Positions 49,893-59,197 of a stretch of DNA of 64,000 bases are shown here, in pieces. This stretch comes from Muricea muricata. Its lineage: Eukaryota > Cnidaria > Anthozoa > Malacalcyonacea > Plexauridae. The notes beneath the pieces were generated by a model, which searched no databases, was not told the origin of the DNA, and saw nothing but the letters and a program-made list of their open reading frames with translations. The first letter of the stretch is position 1; each line of letters opens with the position of its first letter. The stretch covers positions 11,764,032 through 11,828,031 of the forward strand of contig OY979724.1 of the NCBI GenBank assembly GCA_963855995.1. Reading direction: 5' to 3'. A program made the translations under genes and the position numbers.

Positions 49893-50585
49893 AGCTAACG
49901 AAAGGATATTGTAATGTTTATATCTAAATAGTCTAGTCAACAAGGTTTGGGTGTTGCCAACATTGATCTTGAGTTTTTCTATCGAAAATATCGAACAGTT
50001 TCAATCTAATTTTATGAAACACGTTTAAACTTAACTAAAGGATTTGCTTATAACAAGAGATACTACGTCTTCGTTTTATGTAGTTTTAAATTTCAAATCC
50101 TCGAATTTGTATACAGTTAAGTTAAAGTATGTCTTACAATAGTTTTACACGTTAATATTAGAATATTTATAGCTTCTCGGATAGTCGCTTGCGCAAAAGA
50201 CTTTCTAGTCGTGATATGGTATTATGATCATTATTATAATGACCAATAAGAATGCAACCGTAAATCTGGGACTTTCTCGCAATAGCCATTAAGTTTGGCA
50301 ATCTCTATGAAGCAAAAGGTTTTGGCATTAAGGAATTGACTACAGAACAGAGTAGCAGCCACTCCTCCAGGGATATGTATAGCTCAGTATACGCACACTA
50401 AACTAGCGAACGTCATACATTAATCAATTTTTATCATATACGAGGTCCCCTGGATTGCTTTTGCAAACAAAAACATATTTGGCGTCCCGCAACTACGCAG
50501 TATGGTGCTATGCTATAATTTTCGAAAGTACTATATATGGTATATGTTATTGTAATTCTGATGAATCATAACTTGTTTATGTGGT
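49893..50585. repeat. Duplicated downstream block of TPR-CHAT B, with no gene before it
   Basis: Nearly identical over about 690 bp to 46143-46835, which follows copy B. Here it is followed directly, at about 50586, by sequence that elsewhere stands upstream of copy B (40925 onward). Confidence 0.8.
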
Positions 50586-52484
50586 TGTAAAAATTTTTTG
50601 TGTAAGAATTGTGGGCCGTTGGCCTTCGAAATACAACCAGTTAAGATGTGTGCATGTTGCAATTTGAACTTTAGAAAGTCTGTGACTGTGAATTAAATTT
50701 CTGATTTTAATCTTTAAAAAAATTTCGTGCATGGACCTCTGGCTTGCATTATTCTAAAGACTAAAAAAAATTCGTTATAAACAGAGGCTGCAAGGAATTT
50801 AGTCAACGCTTATCCCACAATACAAGTCTACACATTTTATTCAATGAAACCTCCCTCTACGTATATATACCTGAGATGTGGTCGTTGTGCACAGTCTAAT
50901 TTTTACCTTGGCCGCTGAAATTTTTATCACCACTGAGGTACAAAGTGAAAATTTTACTTAACATTAAAAAGAAATCATTCAAACGATTACAGAAAGGGGT
51001 GTGAACAACAAAGTTAGATACATAGCCGGTTTGGTATCGACCTTGAATGTGCGGTCAGATTACAGTATTAATATGCTTAGCACTTTTTAACTACTCCGGA
51101 GATATATTAATTAAAGAATTTTTTGTTTCCGTTTTTCACATTTCATTTTTGTAAGGAAAGACGCTTAATAAATTATTCTCGCATGATTTTGCACACCTGT
51201 CGTTTGCAGGCGTCCGGATTTATTGCCACCAGTTAATGTGGAGAGCGAATAGCCAGTAAAAATGGAGAGCATAAAAAATAAGTAGAGTAAACATGACAAA
51301 ATATTTTATATTTATATAATAAAAGCTCTTTCTGGATTTTCATTGGTCGAGAGATGTGCCTTACTATGGTACACACGCACAGATGACGTCATCGAATCAT
51401 CGTTCACGTTTAATTAAGGCACACTATACAGGCTGTTAAATAATTTAATACATACTTTAGAAACAATTTTGCTGTTACCCTTCACGATATAGAGAAAAAT
51501 AATGAAATGGATCAGCTAATTGGAAGCACATGCAATTAAGAGTACCCCTACTAAAGTCGGAAACTTTGAAATGCGCGTCCGTACATGTCGCAGAAATAAT
51601 GAAACTTGTGTTGATGCTCAGTAATCATGTTTAGTAAAGACAATTGTAATTCTACCAGAAATTTCAAAGCAGGATAAATTATTTTTCATTGAATTTTTTG
51701 ATCGAAAAACAATTTGACAACTACTGCCCGTGCGTTTCCGTGTTCTCAGATCACCAGAAACTTGCACCCATCAGAAAATCCGTTTATGACAAGAACACTT
51801 TAAAAATTGTATGACTGACCACTTCGCGATGTTTACATATGACCACACTGCAAGGATCGCGATCGTAGACAGGATGATTTTCATGAACTTATATATATTT
51901 GTCACCATATATGATCACATTGTTAGTGTGATAGAGTTGGATAGAGTTGGAGTTCAGAGTGCCAGAGAGAGTGGACATGCTATATTGGTATCCATTACCT
52001 TTTTGATAACGTAGCAAACATCTTGTTGGTAATATGAGAGACAATTGTGGGAATTTGAGTGAAATCGTGCATCGTATTATACTGTATAAGAGAAAATCCA
52101 CCCACTAGTCTTTCGGCCACGTATCTGTCCATCTGTACGTATGTACCCCTGTAAATAGGTGAGCAATCCACGTTTCAAGTGATTTCCTACTTAACTAAAT
52201 TGTCAAATGACGCAGTAATGAAATATCATTGGCAAAGCGGTTAGGATAATGGAAAAAATTTAACTAATTCGTTTCGTGATTACATTGTTGTGATATGAAA
52301 CAATAACCGCTCACCTTAAGATTTCTAGCCCGCTCGTTTACACCAATAAAAAAGTAGGAAAAGGAGGTGGGGGCATCTCACCGTAGCAAAAAAAGGTGGG
52401 GGCATGTCGATTTTACTAGAATGCATTTCGGTTATCAGTAAGCATATGCGGTTATAGTAAGAAAAGAGATAAATTGAACACAAG

Positions 52485-52625
52485 TGGGAAAAAAATTTCA
52501 ACACAAATGTGAAAAAATTTCAACACAAGTGTGAAAAAATTTCAACACAAATGTGAAAATAATTCAACAAAGGTGTGAAAAAAATTCAACACGAGTGCAA
52601 AAATTTCAACACAAGTGTGAAAATA
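52485..52625. repeat. Minisatellite upstream of TPR-CHAT C
   Basis: About six units of CACAAGTGTGAAAAAATTTCAA type, about 170 bp before the start codon. Counterpart of 25185-25325. Confidence 0.85.
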
Positions 52626-52798
52626 ACCTATTGTCTTCTGTCTGTTCTTCAAAAGACGTTGACGTGCCCTTTTCAACACTTTCAGACCACCATGCCTTCT
52701 GGTAAAATCTACAAGTGCCCATCTTTTTTGCTACGGTGAATTGCAACGGGTATACTCTGCTTTTTTAGAGCTGAAGTGAAAGATTAAGAGATAAATGA

Positions 52799-55700
52799 AT
52801 GTCATCCAAACGCAACTACAGAAAATGTTCGGAGACTGGTGGTGCAAACTATGACACTTTGGGTAAGGCAAATGATAGTGTGATTCAAGGGAACACTTAT
52901 CTAAGTTCAGGGAAGTATGAAACGGCTATTGTGTACTATAAGAAGAGTTTAGAAATTTACACTAATTTTGGTGAGCAATCGGCAATAGCAAATGCCAATT
53001 GGCTCTTGGGTAACGCATATTATCGGATTGGAAAGTATAAAGAAGCAATTAGCTGTTTCGAAGAAGGCTTAAAAATAAGCACTGCCATTGGCGATCAGTC
53101 AGGAATAGCAACTAACAATGTCAGTTTGGCCAATGTCTATCTCTGTTTAGGAGTATATCAAAAAGCAATTCAATATTGCAAAAAGAGTTCAGAAAAAAGC
53201 ACTGCCATTGGCGACCAGTCAGGAATAAGAATAGCAATTACCACCAGCAATTTGGGCAATGTCTATCTCAGATTGGGAGAATATCAAAAAGCGATTCAGT
53301 ATTGTGAAAAAGGATTAGAATTAAGCACCGTCATTGGGGATCAGTCAGGAATAGCAAGTAGCAATGGCAATCTGGGCAATGCCTATCTCAGCTTGGGAGA
53401 ATATCAAAAAGCAATTCAGTATTATGAAAAAGGATTAGAAATAAGCACCGCCATTGGGGATCAGTCAGGAATAGCAAGTAGCAATGGCAATTTGGGCAAT
53501 GCCTATCGCAGCTTGGGAGAATATCAAAAAGCAATTCAGTATTGTGAAAAAGGATTAGAAATAAGCACCGTCATTGGGGATCAGTCAGGAATAGCAAGTA
53601 ACAATGGATATTTGGGCAATGCCTATCTCAGCTTGGGAGAATATCAAAAAGCAATTCAGTATTATGAAAAAGGATTAGAAATAAGCACTGCTATTGGTGA
53701 TCAGTCGGGAATAGCGAATAACAATGGCAATTTGGGCGGTGCCTATCGCAGCTTGGGAGAATATCAAAAAGCAATTCAATATTGTGAAAAAGGATTAGAA
53801 ATAAGCACCGCCATTGGGGATCAGTCAGGAATAGCAAGTAGCAATGGCAATTTGGGCAATGCCTATCGCAGCTTGGGAGAATATCAAAAAGCAATTCAGT
53901 ATTGTGAAAAAGGATTAGAAATAAGCACCGTCATTGGGGATCAGTCAGGAATAGCAAGTAACAATGGATATTTGGGCAATGCCTATCTCAGCTTGGGAGA
54001 ATATCAAAAAGCAATTCAGTATTATGAAAAAGGATTAGAAATAAGCACCGCCATTGGGGATCAGTCAGGAATAGCAAGTAGCAATGGCAATTTGGGCAAT
54101 GCCTATCGCAGCTTGGGAGAATATCAAAAAGCAATTCAGTATTGTGAAAAAGGATTAGAAATAAGCACCGTCATTGGGGATCAGTCAGGAATAGCAAGTA
54201 ACAATGGATATTTGGGCAATGCCTATCTCAGCTTGGGAGAATATCAAAAAGCAATTCAGTATTATGAAAAAGGATTAGAAATAAGCACTGCTATTGGTGA
54301 TCAGTCGGGAATAGCGAATAACAATGGCAATTTGGGCGGTGCCTATCGCAGCTTGGGAGAATATCAAAAAGCAATTCAATATTGTGAAAAAGGATTAGAA
54401 ATAAGCACCGCCATTGGGGATCAGTCAGGAATAGCAAGTAGCAATGGCAATTTGGGCAATGCCTATCGCAGCTTGGGAGAATATCAAAAAGCAATTCAGT
54501 ATTGTGAAAAAGGATTAGAAATAAGCACCGTCATTGGGGATCAGTCAGGAATAGCAAGTAACAATGGATATTTGGGCAATGCCTATCTCAGCTTGGGAGA
54601 ATATCAAAAAGCAATTCAGTATTATGAAAAAGGATTAGAAATAAGCACTGCTATTGGTGATCAGTCGGGAATAGCGAATAACAATGGCAATTTGGGCGGT
54701 GCCTATCGCAGCTTGGGAGAATATCAAAAAGCAATTCAATATTGTGAAAAAGGATTAGAAATAAGCACCGTCATTGGGGATCAGTCAGGAATAGCAAGTA
54801 GCAATGGCAATTTGGGCAATGCCTATCTCAGCTTGGGAGAATATCAAAAAGCAATTCAGTATTATGAAAAAGGATTAGAAATAAGCACCGCCATTGGGGA
54901 TCAGTCAGGAATAGCAAGTAAGAATGGAAATTTGGGCAGTGCCTATCTCAGCTTGGGAGAATATCAAAAAGCAATTCAATATTGTGAAAAAGGATTAGAA
55001 ATAAACACCGTCATTGGAAATCAGTCAGGAATAGCAAGTAACAATGGCAATTTGGGCAATGCCTACCTCAGCTTGGGAGATTATCAAAAAGCAATTCAGT
55101 ATTATGAAAAAGGATTAGAAATAAGCACCGCCATTGGGGATCAGTCAGGAATAGCAAGTAAGAATGGAAATTTGGGCAATGCCTATCGTAACATGGGAGA
55201 ATATCAAAAAGCCATTCAGTATTATGAAAAAGGATTAGAAATAAGCACTGCTATTGGTGATCAGTCAGGAATAGCGAATAACAATGGCAATTTGGGCAGT
55301 GCCTATCGTAATATGGGAGAATATCAAAAAGCGATTCAGTATTATGAAAAAGGATTAGAAATAAGCACTGCTATTGGTTATCAGTCGGGAATAGCATGTA
55401 ACAATGGCAATTTGGGCAGTGCCTATTGCAGCTTGGGAGAATATCCAAAAGCAATTCAATATTGTGAAAAAGGATTAGAAATAAGCACCGTCATTGGGGA
55501 TCAGTCAGGAATAGCAAGTAACAATGGCAATTTGGGCAAAGCCTATCGTAATATGGGAGAATATCAAAAAGCGATTCAGTATTATGAAAAAGGATTAGAA
55601 ATAAGCACTGCTATTGGGGATCAGTCAGGAATAGCATGTAACAATAGCAATTTGGGCAGTGCCTATCTCAGTTTGGGAGAATTTCAAAAAGCAATTAAGT

Positions 55701-57331
55701 ATTATGAAAAAGGATTAGAAATAAGCACCGCTATTGGGGATCAGTCAGGAATAGCAGTTGACAAGAGCAATTTAGGCAAGGCATATCTTGATTTAGGAGA
55801 ATGTAAAGACGCGTGGTCGCATCTAGAGGACGCAATTAGACACTTCGATAAAATCTTTTTAAAGTTTGTTCCGGATCGACATAAACTGTCCTTTATAACA
55901 CAGTATTTTATAACTTATCGTCTTTTAATGACTTGTTTTCTTTCTTTGAAACGGGACAAGTCGGCGTTGTTGGTCACTGACCTTGGTAAAGCTAAGGAGC
56001 TGCATTTCCGCATTGAAAGAAGTAAAAATCGTGCGGACGCTGAAATGAAAGATTTCTCAGTTACGACATGGAATAGAATCAGAGCCTCTGAGGAGGAGAT
56101 AGAAATCCAAGAAATTCAACAAATTCTACACACGGAGCAAAATGATACTTCGATATTAGTATTTGCCTTTGACAACAAAGGGTTTCTAAATAGCTGGGTA
56201 TTAAACGAAGGTTTTGTCTTTAGAATGGTTGATTCTCCAAGCGAAGCAATGCTTTTGCTGTTGATAAAACTTTTTGAAATGGTAAATGTTAACGTCGATC
56301 GTAATTCTTCGTTTCAAGAAAATACCTACAATCAGGTTAATGATCCCTTTGATATCTCGAGTCGAAAACCACGACCTATGGGCGATGTTGGAAAAAATTC
56401 TAAATCTAATAGTTGTGGTCGTCAGGAAATTTTAGAAAAATTGTTTCAACTCGTGATTGATCCCGTAAAGAATTCCCTAAAAGGTAACAAGCTTATCATT
56501 GTACCTGATCAATTCTTGTTTTTTGCCCCGTTTTCTGCTTTGGTTGATGCAAACGGCTGCTTTCTCTCTTCTAAATACAGCATTCAAATTACACCTTCTT
56601 TGCATACCTTGAAGGCTAGTATGCAACGAGAACCTGACCCAAACATTGGGTTTGCATTGTTTGTTGGTAATCCAAGTGTTAAAAAAGTTTCTTTTAATGG
56701 AGAAGAGTATAATTCTCTACCTGGAGCCGCTGAAGAGGTAAAATATCTTGCAAATCTTTTCCAAGCTACTGCTTTATTGGGACGCGCGGCGAGAAAACAA
56801 GTAGTTCTGGAACTTCTCAGTAAGGCTAGTATAATCCATATAGCTGCCCATGGAGAACCAAAAAGAGGTGAAATAATACTTGCCCCGAACAAATCTCATG
56901 ACCAGTCACCAGAATCATTCCTTCTGAGACAGGAGGATATTACAAGTATTTCAGTGCAAGCTCGCCTAGTAGTTTTATGTTGTTGTTTTACCGGACAAGG
57001 TGAAGTTTCTTCAGAAGGTGTCGTAGGTATAGCTCGATCATTTCTTGCCGCAGGAGCTCGCTCTGTACTTGGCACTCTATGGCCTATTAATGACGCGGCC
57101 ACAGTAGAGTTGATGAAAAAGTTCTACGACGAACTCTTCCAGGAAACTCCAGTTTGTGAAGCTTTAAAAAGGGCAAAGAACTTCTTCCACGAAAAACCAA
57201 TTAGAGTTTGGGCTCCATTTACCATCTATGGAGAAGATGTGAAATTTGAAAAAGACGAGATTGAAGAAATCAAGAAAAAATCTCGTGAATATTTCACTGG
57301 TTTCGTTGAACCACATGAACGTTACCCATGA
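52799..57331 (+). CDS. TPR-CHAT protein C: TPR array fused to a caspase-like CHAT peptidase
   Basis: One exon, 1510 residues. After a short polar N-terminus come about 24 TPR units of 40 residues (roughly residues 15-1000; consensus SLGEYQKAIQYYEKGLEIST). A helical linker follows (KIFLKFVPDRHKLSFITQYF), then a CHAT domain (about 1205-1490). The predicted dyad is His1351 in HIAAHGEP and Cys1396 in LCCCFTGQG, matching the HG and CxTG motifs of CHAT (clan CD, relatives of caspases). TPR-CHAT proteins are known as proteases activated by a TPR-bound partner, for example Csx29 in type III-E CRISPR systems; here a cytosolic sensor-protease role is inference. Several TPR units are identical at the DNA level. 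Two ATGs overlap at the start (52795 and 52799); only the second opens this frame. No poly(A) signal was assigned. Confidence 0.9.
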   Translation: MSSKRNYRKCSETGGANYDTLGKANDSVIQGNTYLSSGKYETAIVYYKKSLEIYTNFGEQSAIANANWLLGNAYYRIGKYKEAISCFEEGLKISTAIGDQSGIATNNVSLANVYLCLGVYQKAIQYCKKSSEKSTAIGDQSGIRIAITTSNLGNVYLRLGEYQKAIQYCEKGLELSTVIGDQSGIASSNGNLGNAYLSLGEYQKAIQYYEKGLEISTAIGDQSGIASSNGNLGNAYRSLGEYQKAIQYCEKGLEISTVIGDQSGIASNNGYLGNAYLSLGEYQKAIQYYEKGLEISTAIGDQSGIANNNGNLGGAYRSLGEYQKAIQYCEKGLEISTAIGDQSGIASSNGNLGNAYRSLGEYQKAIQYCEKGLEISTVIGDQSGIASNNGYLGNAYLSLGEYQKAIQYYEKGLEISTAIGDQSGIASSNGNLGNAYRSLGEYQKAIQYCEKGLEISTVIGDQSGIASNNGYLGNAYLSLGEYQKAIQYYEKGLEISTAIGDQSGIANNNGNLGGAYRSLGEYQKAIQYCEKGLEISTAIGDQSGIASSNGNLGNAYRSLGEYQKAIQYCEKGLEISTVIGDQSGIASNNGYLGNAYLSLGEYQKAIQYYEKGLEISTAIGDQSGIANNNGNLGGAYRSLGEYQKAIQYCEKGLEISTVIGDQSGIASSNGNLGNAYLSLGEYQKAIQYYEKGLEISTAIGDQSGIASKNGNLGSAYLSLGEYQKAIQYCEKGLEINTVIGNQSGIASNNGNLGNAYLSLGDYQKAIQYYEKGLEISTAIGDQSGIASKNGNLGNAYRNMGEYQKAIQYYEKGLEISTAIGDQSGIANNNGNLGSAYRNMGEYQKAIQYYEKGLEISTAIGYQSGIACNNGNLGSAYCSLGEYPKAIQYCEKGLEISTVIGDQSGIASNNGNLGKAYRNMGEYQKAIQYYEKGLEISTAIGDQSGIACNNSNLGSAYLSLGEFQKAIKYYEKGLEISTAIGDQSGIAVDKSNLGKAYLDLGECKDAWSHLEDAIRHFDKIFLKFVPDRHKLSFITQYFITYRLLMTCFLSLKRDKSALLVTDLGKAKELHFRIERSKNRADAEMKDFSVTTWNRIRASEEEIEIQEIQQILHTEQNDTSILVFAFDNKGFLNSWVLNEGFVFRMVDSPSEAMLLLLIKLFEMVNVNVDRNSSFQENTYNQVNDPFDISSRKPRPMGDVGKNSKSNSCGRQEILEKLFQLVIDPVKNSLKGNKLIIVPDQFLFFAPFSALVDANGCFLSSKYSIQITPSLHTLKASMQREPDPNIGFALFVGNPSVKKVSFNGEEYNSLPGAAEEVKYLANLFQATALLGRAARKQVVLELLSKASIIHIAAHGEPKRGEIILAPNKSHDQSPESFLLRQEDITSISVQARLVVLCCCFTGQGEVSSEGVVGIARSFLAAGARSVLGTLWPINDAATVELMKKFYDELFQETPVCEALKRAKNFFHEKPIRVWAPFTIYGEDVKFEKDEIEEIKKKSREYFTGFVEPHERYP
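53461..54780 (+). repeat. Higher-order tandem repeat inside the TPR array
   Basis: Three 120-bp unit types, X (...SSNGNLGNAYRS), Y (...NNGYLGNAYLS) and Z (...NNNGNLGGAYRS), follow the order XYZ XY XYZ XYZ. 53461 to about 54050 is identical to 54061 to about 54650, line by line. Confidence 0.9.
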
Positions 57332-58360
57332 ACATTTCCCATGCACCACCAGTGCATGTCGTTATAGCCATTTGTTGTGCATCTAGACTGTGTAGATATA
57401 TCATTCCCTGTATTACTAGCATCAATGTTAGAATAGTTAAAATAGTATTGTTAGAATAGTATAAAATAGTAATATTCATCATCAATGATCACAATACATC
57501 ATTGTTAGAATAGTATTAAATAATAATAGGTTGAATAAGAGAATATTCCTATCACAGCATGCCATTGTCAGTGTTGTAATTGATAAGATACTTACATGAT
57601 TCATAGTTGTGGAGGTGAAACTATAAGCGACTTTCATTAAAGTTCTTCGAAAAATGCAGTGCAAAACTATCGGGAGTTTTAGTTGTTAGAAAGTGTGGAG
57701 TTAGTCTTGTTGTCTTTTGATAAGTGCTACATTAGAGATGCAGAATGCGCAAGAAGGGAGGAGATACTGAATGTATAGTTCACTCTTTTGTCAGTTTTTG
57801 TCCATTGTTAATCGAAAAATCAGATTCTTATTACAGTCGTACAAATTCACCAAAGTTGTTCTCAAACAAGAAGAAAACAAGAAAATATAATTCTGGCAAG
57901 TAAATCCTGGAGTTTAGGTAAGCTTGAAATAGTTTTTGTCATTCAATGTAATAATTTGAATCACAGACATGCTTGCAGGCTCAAAAAAATGAAGTGATTT
58001 CGTTAACGTGATTAATTTTGCAATGAGTTTAAGTTACGTTTGCAAGCTGCGATTTTGATTCTGGCGTATGGAATAATATACAATATTCGCAATCATTTCT
58101 GACATCACGAATCGCAAGTAGATCTCAACAGTCAACACTGACGTCAGCTAGTGTCCTATCCATTTCTTTAACTATCCATGGTGCTAACACCAGAATTCAA
58201 GTTTATTTAGTTTTGTGGTGAAATCTGAAATGCCATCACTTTATATGCATCTGCATTAAATTGCATACGCCAGAATGCGAATCGTATTCGACAAACGCAG
58301 TGTAAACATACAGCTGCCTTAAATACGTTCCCCGTATGTTTGCATGTGAATATCAAATAA

Positions 58361-58513
58361 AAATATGATTTTGTGAAACACCACAAACATTACAATTTAT
58401 AATCGCAAAGCTTTCGATCCGTAAGCTCGGATATTTATCATTGTTAACAATAATGCATTATCAAAAGCTTTGCGATGGTAAATTTACGTGGTGTTTCCAC
58501 AAAATTATATTTT
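58361..58513. mobile_element. MITE family M1, copy 3
   Basis: Sister of 29377-29524 through the segmental duplication. Confidence 0.7.
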
Positions 58514-58829
58514 AAGCTGCCTTAAAGTTTCAGTGAATCCCCAAGCGTGGGAACTCAAACAGATATTTTCAGATATATTGCCTACACAGTTTTAGCTGCA
58601 GAAAATTACCAAAATCATCGGCGAAGTAAAACGATCTTCAGACCGAATTATTACCAATTTTAAGAAAACTTTTTCAAATAAAAAAAATTTCAAAATTTTT
58701 GAAGAAAAGCAAAAGACCATAGAAAAATATATGGCTTAAATATTTGAACGATATCCAGCTCTCGGCCAGCATCTATTCTGTCTTCGTTTTACTTAATGTT
58801 GTAAATTCTATTCTAATTGAATGCTTTAA

Positions 58830-59197
58830 GGGGCAGTGTCCCTTATTTTTACCAAAAATATCCTGCATTCAAAAAACTGGTGTGAAATGTGAAATCTGCA
58901 ACAATATATGGGTAGTATTAACTATTATAAGTATATTATAAGCTTCAACATTCAATGTTGGGCAAAATTCTATCAAAATTTGACCAAAACTTGAAAAGCT
59001 GTTTGCCAACAACTTTTTATAAGATGACAAATACAATCCAACTCAATCCTTGACTAATCATGACCATGTGTATTTCTGTACAATTTTTTTTTGTATTTGT
59101 GATCGATGTATTTTGTGCTTACAGCTATTATTTTTTAGAGTTTAATGCAAAATTTGCAGGTGCATAAGAATTACTTAAAATGGGTTGACACTGCCCC
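58830..59197. mobile_element. TTAA-flanked inverted-repeat element, copy 2
   Basis: 368 bp with perfect GGGGCAGTGTC ends and TTAA at 58826-58829 and 59198-59201. Confidence 0.6.

Larger units (their letters stand above)
45890..51956. other. Mosaic spacer between TPR-CHAT B and C
   Basis: No gene recognised. It is built from internal duplications: 46143-46835 is nearly identical to 49893-50585, and about 46440-47115 is related to 48340-49090. 50587-51602 repeats sequence that stands before copy B. Weaker pairs occur at 49200-49300 and 49548-49640. A partial R4 repeat is at 51640-51775. Confidence 0.6.

Noticed and set aside
53461-55800. Regular direct repeats considered as a CRISPR-like array
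   Set aside because: The 120-bp periodicity is coding TPR units in an animal gene, with no repeat-spacer structure.
56584-56892. 102-codon minus-strand frame repeated at 27604-27912 and 45556-46029
   Set aside because: Antisense shadow of the CHAT coding sequence.
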